Below are positions 25,036-37,453 of a stretch of DNA of 64,000 nt, one piece after another. The stretch is from Stercorarius parasiticus (taxonomy: Eukaryota; Chordata; Aves; Charadriiformes; Stercorariidae), in contig VWZL01001291.1 of the NCBI GenBank assembly GCA_013396915.1, positions 1 through 64,000 of the forward strand, read 5' to 3'. The notes beneath the pieces were generated by a model, which searched no databases, was not told the DNA's origin, and saw only the letters and a program-made list of their open reading frames with translations. Within the stretch, counting starts at the first letter, position 1. Each line of letters opens with the position of its first letter. The position numbers were made by a program, and so were the translations under genes.

Positions 25036-26636
25036 CTGTCCCTGCCCGCCCTTTTGCATGTCTGCTCTCTGCAAAGTCCTCTTCATCTTCTCTCTCTCAG
25101 AGGTGTTTTCTGAAGGGATCTTGTTTGTTAAGCCTCTACATTTTCCCTTCTTCTTTATATCAGATGTTCTGCCTGACTTCCTTTCCTGGATGACAAGGAA
25201 AAAGTGATCACAAGCTCTCTAGTGAATATTGATACTGGTATTTGTTATTCCATTTAACAGGCAATCTTTCCTTGAGATATTTGCTTTCCAAGGCACTTAG
25301 CTGTTGCTGTAAGGTCTGGTGCACCTCCAGCTTTCACAGCCATCTGCTAAAAAAAGCAATAGCGTTTGAGTCCCTTTCATGATTACTTTGTTGGGTTTTT
25401 CACTGATCGGATCTTTCCTACAATGGCAAATGCACTGGAGTGTCAGTCTCTCCTTAACCACGTCCCTGCACTGTGGCTTCTGTGGTCTCCTTCCGTGTCT
25501 TGCCCATGATCCTGGTGGCAACCAGCCCCAAAACATCTGCACAGGGATCAGGAAGAGCCGTGTCTGGGATATTTGCAGGGCTGCAGCCTGCCCTTCCCTG
25601 CCCTCTTCATCCAGAGTGCATGAAGAAAACCTTCAGCCCTGGCTGAGTCAGCTCTGGTGACTAGCCTCCTCTCCTGCTAGAGCTCCTGGAGCTCCCCAAC
25701 TCCAGCTGAGACAACCACTAAGCATAGGTCTACAAGACACTGGGGCACTAGTAGGTGGATTTAGACCTCGGGTTGAGCTTGGACCTTTGTCTGCCAATGT
25801 AGGCATACGTAAGCTGAGCTTGAGTTTAGAAATCTTCTGTGGGAGCAAGAATTGAGCCATAAGTTTGCCTTTGCATGTGCCCATGGATGCTGTTCATTTT
25901 CAGTGGGGCTGATTGATAGGAGGTACGGATGAAAGCGAAGATCCTACAGGGACAGCTGAAAGGCTCTTCTAGACTAATGCGACTTAAAGCTTACTCATTC
26001 AGGCTGTTTTTTCAGTGCCCAAAGCACAGATATTTTAACTTGTTCTTTAATTTGCTCCTTAAAGCAGTTAGTAAAATTCCTATTATCAATCAGTGCATGG
26101 CAGCCTGTCCAAAAGGCATGGCCAGGAACTGCGCATTAATTCTGAATGCTTTGCTGAATTTACTGCATGGCAGGACCGAATTTTTCACTCTGAGATGAAG
26201 CACGAATACGCCATTTGGCACAATCAATACTTTTCTAGATTGCTAGGAAATTGTTGGGGCTACAGAACCCATGCGTGGAGTGTTGCCACCTCTCTTAAGC
26301 AACGCACAGAAGTATATAAACTCTTTCCCTGCAGTAGAGCATCCGTGGATCAGCATGGGAAATAGGCTGGGGATAAAACGTGCCACCTCCATGCCTGCAA
26401 CAACATCTCTGCATTTGCCACGCCAGCCACAACGAGGCCATTGTCCTTCCCAGAGATGTGCCTACAAGATGTGCTGCAGTCACATTAGTTTTCGTTAGTT
26501 TAATGGGAAAGGAGGTAACTGGGCAACATTGTAAGTGAGAAGTAGAAAGACACAGAACCAGCCTGGTCTCATAGTAGGGATAATTTTTACCTTGCTTAGA
26601 TGCAGATGGGATGTACAGTGATATCTGGTTGCCCTG
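25036..26636. other. Intergenic DNA, no gene recognised
   Basis: AT-rich in the second half (25,900-26,250). No exon is supported. The LTR at 26,637 marks its right end. Confidence 0.5.
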
Positions 26637-27174
26637 TGTCGTGGTTTAGCCCCAGCCAGCAACTAGGACTACACAGCCTCTCACCCACCCTCACTTTCTC
26701 CCCTAGAAGTGTAGAGAGAAGAGGGAGAAAAGGAGGGGAAAAGGGAAAAAAATAAAACAACTCGTGGCTCATGGCTTGAGATAAAGAGAGTTTAATAGAA
26801 CAATAACAGAAAAGGAAAATAACAACAACAACAATAACAACGATAATAATAGAATATACAAGACACAAGTCACTCACACCACCCAGTGAACTGGTTGCCC
26901 AGCCTGGCCTGAGCAGAGATCACGGATTTTCCCCCGGGCCAACCCCCATTTATATACCAGACATGACATCTATAGTACGCAATATTCCATGGTCCATTCT
27001 ATTGTTCTGTCTCTGCTCCCTCTCAGCTTCTATGGGAAGCTGAAAAAAGTCCTTGACTAGTATAAACATCACTCAGCAACAACTAAAACAATATGCATTA
27101 TTGATATTCCTTTCATACCAAATCTGAAAACCACCAGAAAGAAAATTAACTCTATCTCAGCTGAAACCAGGACA
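26637..27174 (-). mobile_element. Solo LTR of an endogenous retrovirus, 538 bp, reverse orientation
   Basis: Read on the - strand it starts TGTCCTGGTTTCAGCTGAG and ends AACCACGACA. A TATATAAAT box (about 26,950) and CTCTTTATCTCAAGCC near the R region fit a common avian ERVL-type LTR that I recognise from many bird genomes. Flanking CCCTG and CCCTA differ by one transition and look like a five-base target-site duplication. A CAA/TAA microsatellite (about 26,818-26,852) lies inside. No internal retroviral genes flank it. Confidence 0.9.
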
Positions 27175-28339
27175 CCCTATAAGAATTAAAATGATTAGAA
27201 TAGAGATTAGGAAGAAGGAGGATTTAACCTTCCTGCAGCTCCAAACCAAGTTCAAGCAGAGGCTCCCACCTGGGGATGCCCAGATTTTACCTCCTAGTAG
27301 GGTAACTCCTTGTCAGGCCTCTTTGCAATAATCTTTTCTATTAGTTCGAAGCATTTTTTCCTTCTTCTTACATTTATTCATCATTTTCCTGCAGTTTCAG
27401 TACAAGGTCTAAATGTAAATGTGTCATACCACTGTATTACATGGATTTTCTGTGGTCTTTATTTGCTTGTGGTATTGAAAACTCACTGTTTTAGGTAAAG
27501 TTCCTTTTAAGGGACTATCTTGAACTCCTTCGGTTTGCAGATAAGGTCTAGGGGTCAACACAAGGGAGAGAGAGGGAAAAGGGAAACTCTGGGATATGGG
27601 AAAGGAGAGGTTAAAGTGGAAAGATCCTGTAATAAAATAGCACGGCTAATTAGTACATGGATACAATAGGCTAAACTGACAACTAGCATCCTTCTAAATA
27701 CCTGCGGCTAGTGGTGCCTCAGTTCTGCTGTTGCCATCACTGGAGCTTTACTGCCTCCGTCCTTCCCCAGCACAGCAATAAATCAAAACTTGCTTTTAAC
27801 ACACTCTCCTTTCCCCATTCGTCAGCAGAAAGAAACCGCCAAGGACCGTTAATGCACCCATCTTAGTAAGAACTTGATGCCTGCGATGTTGCACCTCAAT
27901 GCGGGGAGAGGTGGGGAGGAGGGCAGCCACCTCCCAAGGACACTCCTGCTGTCACTTGAGCTTGGGTGACGGCTCTGCCAGGACCCCAGGCCTGGTGATG
28001 CGTGGGACCATCACCTCCTCCACATCACATGGAGCAGGGGAGACTGTGGCAGCACTGATCACCCTGCCCCACGCCTCTGTAGGTTTAGGAGACCTCAAGA
28101 AATGAAGCAAGGATGGGTTTGGGTAAGATACACTCAGGGAACCCCAACTGCATGGGAAAAATCACCCTTATCTTGAAGGGCAGCAGCAGAGCACACAGTG
28201 CCAGCTCGCAGAGCCTGACACACCAGATGCACCACCATGACCAGCACCATATCACAGCCCAGCTTGGAGCAAGGCCACCCTTCTTTGTAACCTACCCTCT
28301 GCAAGGGCAGTTGTGGCTGTCTTATACCCAGGGGAGTCT
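27175..28339. other. Intergenic DNA, no gene recognised
   Basis: The first half is AT-rich and the second half GC-rich. No coding exon, LTR or tandem repeat is supported. Confidence 0.5.
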
Positions 28340-28858
28340 GCTAGAATATATTACGGTGTTCGGTTTTGTGCCCCTCACCACAAGAAAGACAGTGAGGTGC
28401 TGGAGCGTGTCCAGAGAAGGGCAACGGAGCTGGTGAGGGGTCTGGAGCACAAGTCTTGTGAGGAGCGGCTGAGGGAGCTGGGGATGTTCAGCCTGGAGAA
28501 AAGGAGGCTGAGGGGAGACCTTCTCGCTCTCTACAACTCCCTGAAAGGAGGGGGTAGCCAGGGGGGGTTGGGCTCTTCTCCCAAGGAACAGGTGATGGGA
28601 CAAGAGAAAACAGCAAGTTGCGCCAGGGGAGGTTTAGGATGGATATTAGGAAAAATTTCTTCACAAAAATGGTTGTCAAGCATTGGAAGAGGCTGCCCAG
28701 GGAAGTGGTGGAGTCGCCATCCCTGGAGGTATTTAAAAGCCGGGCAGACGTGGTGCTGAGGGACATGGGTTAGTGGCAACTTGGCAATGTTGGGTTGATA
28801 GTTGGACTCAATGATCTTAAAGGTCTTTTCCAACCTAAATCATTCTGTGATTCTATAT
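28340..28858 (+). mobile_element. CR1 LINE fragment retaining part of the ORF2 C-terminus
   Basis: About 519 bp, the longest CR1 piece in the window. The frame from about 28,313 reads [20 protein letters not shown], then EERLRELG and [17 protein letters not shown]: the conserved end of the CR1 reverse-transcriptase polyprotein. After about 28,560 the true frame changes (frameshift in this copy), and the C-terminal part continues as [20 protein letters not shown]. The 3' end has AAGGTCTTTTCCAACC and ATTCTGTGATTCTATA. It is defective and non-mobile. Confidence 0.95.
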
Positions 28859-29007
28859 ACGTACTCTTGCTATAACATATACGAACTGGGTCTGAGTGAA
28901 GAACTTTCTCAGCTCAGAGGAACACCACGTGCTTAAAAGCCCTTCAGAGCCATTCAGCTGTTGGGATAGGGATTATCAGGAGGTGGAGCATCCCTTGGTC
29001 ATCCCAG
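28859..29007. other. Spacer between two CR1 fragments
   Basis: Short sequence between CR1 pieces in opposite orientation. Nothing recognised. Confidence 0.5.
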
Positions 29008-29115
29008 CGTCACAGAGTCACAGACAGGTTGAGGTTGGCAGGTACATCTGGAGGTCACCTTGTCCCCTGCTCAAGCAAGGCCACATAGATTAGGTTGCTC
29101 AAGACCATCTCCAGT
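29008..29115 (-). mobile_element. CR1 LINE 3' fragment, old
   Basis: CACAGAGTCACAGACAGGTTGAGGTTGG and CCCCTGCTCAAGCAAGG, then AGGTTGCTCAAGACC, follow the reverse complement of an older CR1 subfamily end. Confidence 0.75.
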
Positions 29116-30244
29116 GTCCCCACATCCCCTTGCTGTTTTCTCCCAATGCTTTTGTCACCCTCTCACTACACCCTGCCCAATTTCACCCCTAAGTGCCTTG
29201 GTGCATGGCAGCTCACATCCTTCCCTCTGCTCACAATGCCCAGCACACCCCGGGGAGGCACAGCCCGTGGTTGGAGGAGATGTGGCATGGAGATCTCCTG
29301 CACAACCTTTCTTTGGCTGTTAAATTGATTTTGGGGAAGTCAGCATGGGCTAGGGTCAGCAGGGAGCGCTCAGTGGGTCGCTGTCCTTGGGGGTGCCATG
29401 ACTGCTGATAACAGATTGGATTGCTGCATGGGGCTTGCAATATCTCTCCCTCCCACCTCCATCCAAGGATGCTCGGCCAGCTCGCCGTGGCTCTGAGAGG
29501 CTCAGACATCATCTTGGAGGAGGCAGTTGCCCTGTTGGGAGCCATTAGCTCTAAAAAAAGGTTTAATTAGCAATAGTCGTTGTTCATGCTGAGAGGTTAA
29601 TACAGTCCCTGTATGGGTTATTCATGAGATTTTAGAGTAGCTTCCATCAAAACCTTCTTTTTTTATTCTCAGCTCAGCCTGAGCTAAGATTAGTGATGGC
29701 TGGAGAGACTGGAAATGGGGGCTCGAAGGGTGGCGTGGGGCTGCAGAGCAATTCCTTACAGCCAGGGTAAGCCTCTGCTCTGTGCCAGGGTGCCAGCCCC
29801 TGGAGGAGACATGGTCTTGAGGACACGAGCCCACCTCCCTTCCCTCTCCGCAGACCATGCCCATGTCACAGACCTTCTCTCCCAGGTGAGCACTACCATT
29901 ATTTCCATTTTTTCCACATCCAGCATTGCCAATTTCTTCTTCATCCCAAGTGCCATGATAGATGCTTTCTTTTCTCCTCCCAGCCTCCTGGGAATCACCT
30001 GCCTGCAACTGCACTCCAAATCCAGCCCTGATCCCCTCAGCCCCGGGACACTGAGCTGAGCCCTCAAATTGAGACCATCACAGAGCAAACTTCCCTGACG
30101 GCTCAGCTTGCACCATGGCACGTGCCCCTCTGGTCAAGAGCAGTCCATACTTTCATGGAGGTCTCTCCATACTTCCGTGGAGATCCTAAGGTCCAGCAAA
30201 CACCCTGGCTTCTGGTTTCTGAGCCCCATGGCTGGATTCGATCT
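29116..30244. other. Intergenic DNA, no gene recognised
   Basis: Open frames of 104-130 codons overlap on both strands, with no domain. An AT-rich patch lies near 29,550-29,670. Confidence 0.5.
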
Positions 30245-30457
30245 GGGTGATGATCCCATTTATCCAGTTTGAAACAGGGTCTCAAAGCCCAAGGATGAGC
30301 CCAGACGGACACTATGGATGATGATCACATTTACCCCATTCAAAGAGGGGTCTTAAAGCCGAAGGATGAGCACAGATGGACACTCTGGGTGATGATCCCA
30401 TTTACCAGTTCAAAGGAGGGTCTAAAGCCCAAGGATGAGCACAGATGGTCATTCTGG
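30245..30457. repeat. Three copies of a 71 bp tandem unit
   Basis: The GGGTGATGATCCCATTTA landmark (GGATGATGATCACATTTA in copy two) occurs at 30,245, 30,316 and 30,387, exactly 71 bases apart each time. Units share GGGTCT(C/T)AAAGCC, AAGGATGAGC and GGACACT. The third copy ends near 30,457 with short deletions. Confidence 0.9.
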
Positions 30458-32736
30458 ATCAAAAGGATTCCTCCCCCCAGCTCCCCAAAACCAACTCCTG
30501 TTACTCAAGGCAAAGACCTAGGAGACAGGATGCATCACAGGATCTCATCACAGGATCTCATCCTGTCCTCATCCTTTGCAGGGATCAGTCCCTGGCAGAC
30601 CAGAGCAAGCCCAACCTGGTTTCTGCAGCTCTCCATCCTCCCACGAGCTCTACATCACCCCAGCAGCTGCCACCATTGCCGTGAAGCCTCGTTGCAGCAC
30701 TAAAATTGCAGTGAGTCACTTGGCCAGACCCAGAGAACCTCACTGAGCTGCAACAAGCCCCTACATCCCTTGGTGGGGGATGCCAAATCCAGGCTAAGAG
30801 CGAGACCCCTCTCTGGCCTCAGCAAGGTGTGGATTGCAGAGACAGGACTGCCATCATCAGCACATGGTCCCCTGAGCCAGGGAAATGCAGCACTGTGTCC
30901 TTTCACTGCTGGAGAGAGAGCTGGGACCTCTCTGGACACAAATTTTCCCCTCCTTTAAAGAAGGGAGCCCATGATGGGGCCAAGCTCTCAGGTGGTGGCA
31001 AAGAAGCTCCTATCATGTCATGGATAGGCACCAAGGTGACACCTTAGGATCACTTATTATATTATTGCTATTTTCACTATGTGACCCAGTAAATAATAAA
31101 TCAGCTCTTGGGGTCTGGGCCAGCACTCCTGTGATGCCCATCTGAGCTCTCCGCCTCCTCCTGGGCTGATGGATGCTGCAGAGGAGGGGACCCAGGATGA
31201 CCCTTTGCAAGAAAACCCAGGGGGGTCCTACCTTTCGTGGGAAAGCACGGTCAAATTTTGTTGCAATTGCACTTCTTTCCCCACCCCGCGTGGCGTACGG
31301 TGCCACTGATGAGGACTGAACAGAGCAGCAGTGTCTGCATACGAAGCTGCAGAGGACGGTAAATCTGGCAGCTTGTACTATGCACATGAACAACAAATCT
31401 AATTGCTGCTTCGGAGCGGTGATTAGCACTGCAGCAAGCTGTCGGCCAGGGATGCCAAATAAACAGGGCTCAGCATAGCTGCCCTGGGAGGAAAGTTCAT
31501 GAGGGAGGAAGAGGGGAGGAAGGACAGAGCAGCCGACGAGCACAAGGGAGGGATGCGAGATGCCGCAGGGTTGGGTGGCCTTTGGTGCCACCTCCCATGG
31601 GAAACCTCTCCTGGGGCTGGTGCGGGATCACAGCCCGCCCCAACCTCTCTCCTTCCCATGCCCTGCAGCGTTACGGATTCAGATGAGATTTAACTATCCC
31701 CTAAACCCAATTAAGAGGAAAGGAAAAGCAGCCCTGGGATGCATCTCCCCTTGAGTCACGCACGAGGTTCTGGCCTCCACTTCTCTGCCCTCTGCGTGAA
31801 GCATCTGGAATTAAAGGAAACTTTATTAATGGGCATTACAAAGAGTAAAGCGTGTGGCAGGACAGGCGGTTAATACCACGCGGCCAGAGGGATGAGGGGG
31901 CTGCGGTGCACAAATCACAGCATCTGTAGTTTTTTTTAACGCTGCTGGAACAGATGTAGCCACGCATGTGACAATCGAGGTTAACATTTCACACCATACT
32001 CAAGTAAACCCCATTTTCCCCCAAAATAAAGATTTTACATTTGCAAAACCCTCCAATTAATCTTGGCATTTGACCCCAAGCTGCAAAACTTAAAAGTATG
32101 GAAGGGGGAGCGTTTATTTCTCATAACTTGTGCTCAACATCTCCTGCTCTTTATCAGCAGATAAGACCTTGACATTGGATAAGAAGCTGGCCCACAGACT
32201 CCCAGGGTGATCCTGGACAAGGGTTTTGCGCCCTGTTCTTAAAAATCATCCCCTTGATTCAGGGCCAGTTGGTTGCCTTAATACCTCCAGGATGGGTCCT
32301 TATCCTTCAGGAGTCTCAACGTTATCCAAATATTTCCCCTCTTTCCAGGTTTCTGGAGGTTTGTGCTTTGCTCGTAGTGGTAACAAGCTGAGAAAGTTCC
32401 TGCAGAGGTTAAAATTTGGCACCCAAATAAAATTTTAGGAAAAAATAGCAGCTCCCCAGTGGTTTTAGGGTGGAGTTGAGGGCATTTTCCCTGCTTGGAT
32501 GGACTGAGAAAGGGAGAAGTTTCAGACGTCACTTGGTCCCAGTTGCAGGCATGCTGGTTTTTCTAGGACAAACACCAAAAATCTCACCTCCTGGAGACTT
32601 CTTGGGGGGATTGGTGTTTTTCAGTGAGATGTTGCTACTTGTTGCCTGGAAGGGAAAAAGAAGCCACACTCACAACTGAGAATCGAATAGCTCCAAAAGC
32701 TGTGTACATCTCAAAATGCATACAGGTCAGGAGCTG
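30458..32736. other. Intergenic DNA, no gene recognised
   Basis: About 2.3 kb. It holds a 192-codon open frame on the - strand (31,013-31,591) without a recognised domain, and a short duplication of TCACAGGATCTCA at about 30,536-30,561. An AT-rich block with several T/A runs spans 31,800-32,110. Confidence 0.5.
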
Positions 32737-32884
32737 AATCACAGAATGGTTCAGGTTGGAAGGGACCTTAAAGACCATCTCGTTCCACCCCCCTGCCCTG
32801 GGCAGGGACACCTCCCACCAGACCAGGCTGCTCAAAGCCTCATCCATCCTGACCTTGAACACCTCCAGGGATGGGGCATTGGGT
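32737..32884 (-). mobile_element. CR1 LINE 3' fragment
   Basis: AATCACAGAATGGTTCAGGTTGGAAGGGACC, then CCCTGCCCTGGGCAGGGACA and CCTCCAGGGATGGGGCA, are the reverse complement of a CR1 end. The subfamily resembles that of the copy at 9,682 but is more diverged. Confidence 0.9.
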
Positions 32885-33333
32885 CTGATCCAGCAAAGTC
32901 TGAAGTTTCAAGCAGTCCCACCGCACCGGGGAAAATCCTTTAGGCATGTGCTTATGTCCCCTGGGCTTTCTGAAGTGTAAATGCACCTGAAGTCAGACCA
33001 GGAATAGCCTTCACGCATCCTAGAAATGTGGAAATGGCTCAGTAAAAATGCCTCTGCCTTGGCACAAGGACACAGGTGACACAGGTGACACTGGTCTTTC
33101 CCAAACACATGGGTTTATGCACTTGCACACCCTCAGACCAGCCATGAAGACGTGCTGCTCCGGCGGGGGATGCTCGCGTGCACTCCAGAGGCATCACTCC
33201 CTTTTAAGCAGGCTCAGCTGATGGCTAGCTCATTTATTTTTGTTTATCTTAATTGAGCTGCATATGATTGAAGTCAGCTTCGGTTAAAAATATCCCACGT
33301 CTCTGATTGGCTCTGAACCGCTCACGGGCCACC

Positions 33334-33630
33334 ATGAAGCTCTTGCTCCCCATGGGTCTCCAGCATCTCCTGCTTGTGTTGGCATGTCCTATAGCGAGCT
33401 GCATGGTCCTCGGTAGCCCCATCACAGGTGACCCCACAGGTCTACTTCCATGTAAAAGAGTGGCCAAAGTCCATGACCTCTTGCTCTTCCCCCAAAACCC
33501 TGCGCATCAGAGGCTGAGGAGTTTTCTAGTCCCGTCTCCATCACTTCAACCCCTTTCTGCTCAGCCTTACAGGAAAGAGCATGTGTTTTTCATCCTTTAC
33601 AGTAAACAGAACCTTAATCCAGGCCTTTAA
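33334..33630 (+). CDS. Hypothetical ORF with signal-peptide-like start
   Basis: The ATG sits in GGGCCACCATGA, close to an ideal Kozak context. The frame opens MKLLLPMGLQHLLLVLACPI, a good secretory signal, and runs 98 codons. After about 31 codons a CAG|GTGACC splice donor is available at 33,427/33,428, so a spliced form is possible; an acceptor-like TTTTGCAG lies at about 33,771-33,778. An ATTGG (inverted CCAAT) lies 25 bases upstream. I recognise no family. Chance occurrence in a 46 kb stretch is quite possible. Confidence 0.2.
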   Translation: MKLLLPMGLQHLLLVLACPIASCMVLGSPITGDPTGLLPCKRVAKVHDLLLFPQNPAHQRLRSFLVPSPSLQPLSAQPYRKEHVFFILYSKQNLNPGL

Positions 33631-36600
33631 GTCTGTCTAGATTTCGAAATAATTACAAGCAGCCTCCTAACTTGTACAAAGTTTGATTTAAGCCTTAATT
33701 TAATGGTTTATCTGGAGAGCAGGAAGTAAGCTGGTGCTGCCAATTAGGAGACATCTGTTTTCTCCTAATCTTTTGCAGGCTTCAGACCAGCAAACAAGAA
33801 CCACTATGGCTGAACCGTCACTTGTGTCAGTCACAACCAACCTGCTGGGTCTCCATGGGGGGGCTGCCTCCAAGGATGAAGTCCTGGGATCTTCAGGGAT
33901 GAGTGGTTCCTTCCAGCCCTGGGATAGTGGTGACCACGGCAAGGTGTGGGTGGGTTGCTCTGGAGAGAGGCCAAGGACCGGCATGGGTCAGTGCCGGAGA
34001 GGAGGGAGATGATTCCTCAACAGAGATGACAGAGATGGTTGCTTTGAGCAGGATGCTACACCCTGATGGTACCTGGAGAAAGATTCTTAGAGGGTAGATG
34101 GATGGGACAACCCTGGGCAAAGAGGGATGGACAGATTCCTCTTGCAGAAATAGCTGTTTCACACATTCCTCCTTACAGCAGCCCAAGGAGAAGATGCCAA
34201 GGAGCATCTGTCAGCCTGGGGAGGTGACCATGGCTGGGAGAGGAGCAGGGCAGCCAAAGACTAAATAATTCCCCTGGCCCAGAACAAGACACTAGGGACA
34301 ACCATGTGTCTCCAAAGGCCAGCTCAGGGAAGTGGCTTTCCCTGCTCCCATTCCCCATGTGCGGCAGCCTCCAGGTGAAGATGGATACTGGCAGCTGGAC
34401 CTGGCTCTGCTGCCAGGCCAGCTGGTCCCACGCCCTTGGTGCATCACCAGAGTTGAGCAATTCTAGCGGATCTGAAGTTAATAATAACTCTGGACGTGAT
34501 CACATCAGGCTTGCTCATCCCTAAAATCTTCTCCATGTAGCAGGGGTTTTTTTTAAAGCCTCTATTCTAAGCCCAGCATAAAAGCTATTTGGAGGCTGCT
34601 GAGAGGTATCTCCCCTCCCTGGTGTAGGGATCCTGCAGAGGTAACATCTCCCTCAGCTCCCACGTCATCAGCAGAGAGGTCCCCCAGGGAGGTGACTCAG
34701 AAAATGTCTTTGAGAAGTCAAAAGTTGGGGGCTCTCCATGCCCCACCTCCCAAGAAGCAGTTTCAGAGCAGCCCTTGCTTTGGCTTCTGAGAAGATTTCA
34801 TCACAGCCTTGATGAAGCTTGTTGGGGTTTTATACGCCAACCATTAAACAACAATAAAACAGCAATAACAGAAGGATCATTTACCAGACATTATCACCTC
34901 CTTCTTCTGCATTTTCTCCTGTGAAACGTCCTGGCTGCAGCATTTTGCTCAGGTATCACCTCCGCTGCCCTGCTCACCATGGCACAGGTCTCTGTGGTGG
35001 CAGAGGAAAGCCCACCGTGCTTGGGTGTAAGGCATGAGGAGCAGCAGAGGGAGAAGAGCCAGGGCTCTGCCTCGGCACAGGCTCAGGAAGTTTTGGAGGG
35101 CAGTTGCCTTCTGGGTTGTCCATGACTTTGATTCATGGTGCTAGAGATGCTCCTGCGGGAAATATCAGGTTGCTGTCTCTGCTGAGTCACACCGCTGCTT
35201 TCAATAGCAATCCCTCCCTGCAAGCACCTTCCCCACGCAGCTGGGAGCCCTCCGTCCAACACCTCCTACCCCACTGGTTTTTGCTGTACATGGACAAGGG
35301 TGACAGCTATCAAGGACCCAGGAGACCAACCAGGGCTCTCCAGCCTTCCAGCTTCTACCATGCTCTCCTCAAGACCTCATAAATGGAGCAATTTGGGCTG
35401 AAGAACAAAGACGCTGGCCAGGGATGGCATGGAAAGGTCAGGGAAAGACCTGGAGGAGGCTTGGAGACATCACCATGGACAGGGAAAGGCAGGAAAGTTC
35501 TCCAAGCATGGTGCACAGCCCCAACCCTGCCATTCACATCTTGCAGACTAAAGGCAAAAAGGTCTGAGCTCACCACACCTGCAGCTGGAGCTGGCTGCTC
35601 CAAGCACAGCTCAAGGACACCTGCCCATGTTGGGTGTCAGGGCAGCTTGTCTATCCCACACCCACCCAGAGCTGTGCTGCAACCGCTTGGTGACCAACCC
35701 AGGCCCCCAGCCACCCTTTTGGGGTAGCATTTATCCCCCTGAAAGAGTTGACATTGCGGGGCTGACTCCTGCCCACAACTATGCAAGTCCAACACCTCTT
35801 TCCACTTGCACATCGCACCTTTCTCCCAAGTTACCCCTTGGGGAGGAGCTCCTCAATAGCATCCATAAAACCACCATGTTGCCCTTCTGAAGCACCCTCT
35901 TCCTTGCAATGCAGCCAAGGACAGAGTGTCCAAGGTCACAGGATCATTGTCAGGTCCCTCCCTCTGCCACCTTGCAATGTGGGACAACATCTGTGCTGGC
36001 TTCATGGACTGCTCTGCTGAGACACGTTCTTGCATCACCTTCCTTCGAACAACTGGGTGAAACCCAGGGGCAGGTCTGTCCTTGCTCGGCTTTGTTTTGT
36101 GAATCTCCTAAAGTGCATTTTAAGCTGGCAGATCACTATGGCTCATAAAAGAATATGGCATTCGTTTTTATCCCTGTTTTTTTGCTGGGGTTTCAGTCAG
36201 CAGCGCCAAGCCAAAGCCCTTGATGTTTTACAGCTCTCACTAATGCACCGGTGCTTCCCAAAGCAAACTATTTATGACCATGCCACAGAAGGGAAGGTGG
36301 AAGGTCCCCACAGCAAGTTATTTATAATCCTGCTGATCGCTGGCCTCTGCTTTTCCCCAGAGCATCCCGTCTGCAGGCAGGAGGCAGGAGTTTTTAAACA
36401 TTGTAATTAGCTCTGTTGTCACTCTGTGCTCAGAAATCATCATCAAATCTCCCTTAGGAAGAATTTGCCGTAAACCTCATCTGCTGAGCCCAGGTTCATT
36501 GCAGGTGAGCTGCTGGATGCTACACACTCATTACTCCTCCCAAATCCAACGAAGCCCCAAATACCATGAAAATCCTGTTGCCCATGTGAGGTGAGGAACA

Positions 36601-37410
36601 AAGTTGGAGCAATCATTTAAGGTCTCTAGGGACTATGTGACACTTAGGTCTCATGTTCTCCTTTGCAGAAGTCTTACATTAGGTTCTCCTTTTCTCTGAG
36701 GAGGCCACATTTGCCTGGTCCCCATGCAGAGCACAGCTGTCACCCTCTGCAAGAGGGAGTCTTGGCATGGCCCTGGCGGCCAAGTATGTTTAACGCTGCC
36801 TTTTTCTCCCTTTAGACTCAGGAGATCACTTATGCCACCTGAATAATGCAAAAACAGGTTCTACCACAGTGTTTCAGCAGCTGGAAGACAGAAATACCCA
36901 GAGGAGGCAGGGTGCAGAGACCTCCCCAGCTCATTGCACCCCAGTTTGGGACTGGCCACCAGCCCCTATAGCCTTTTCCACGGGCCTCCCCCAAGCATCA
37001 CTGGACCTAGTCTCTCCCCGGAGTAGATCCAGGCAGGACCTGAAATCCATGTCCATGCTGTGGGATGCAGCATGGGTAGGATGGGGAAATGTTTTTGCAG
37101 GACCATAGCGCTACAGGGACCTCAAATTTGGGTGGCCACCACCAAGCACCCCAAGGGAAGCCCATCTGGGACTATGCAATGCCTTTATCCATGGCTCTCG
37201 TTAGCCTCAGCCCCACGACCCAGCAGATGCAGCACAAGCGGAGATGGGGGAGGTGAAACTGCAGGATCCTCCCAATTCCTCCCCACCATTTTATCCTCCA
37301 TGGTTATTTTTTAATTTTCCATAGCAGGAAGGAAAATGATTTGCAACAGCTTCCAGCCCATCTGCGCTCACAGCTCCGAGCGCTAATTTCCCCAATCCCA
37401 GGAGGGGGAA

Positions 37411-37453
37411 GTCCATCATCATCACCATCACCATCATCATCATCATCACCACA
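37411..37453. repeat. ATC/CAC trinucleotide microsatellite
   Basis: About 14 consecutive CATs and CACs in a 43 bp run. It lies in non-coding sequence. Confidence 0.9.

Noticed and set aside
30245..30457. CRISPR-like array from regular spacing
   Set aside because: Whole units repeat, with no unique spacers, and the genome is vertebrate. Same reasoning for the arrays at 46,405 and 54,308.
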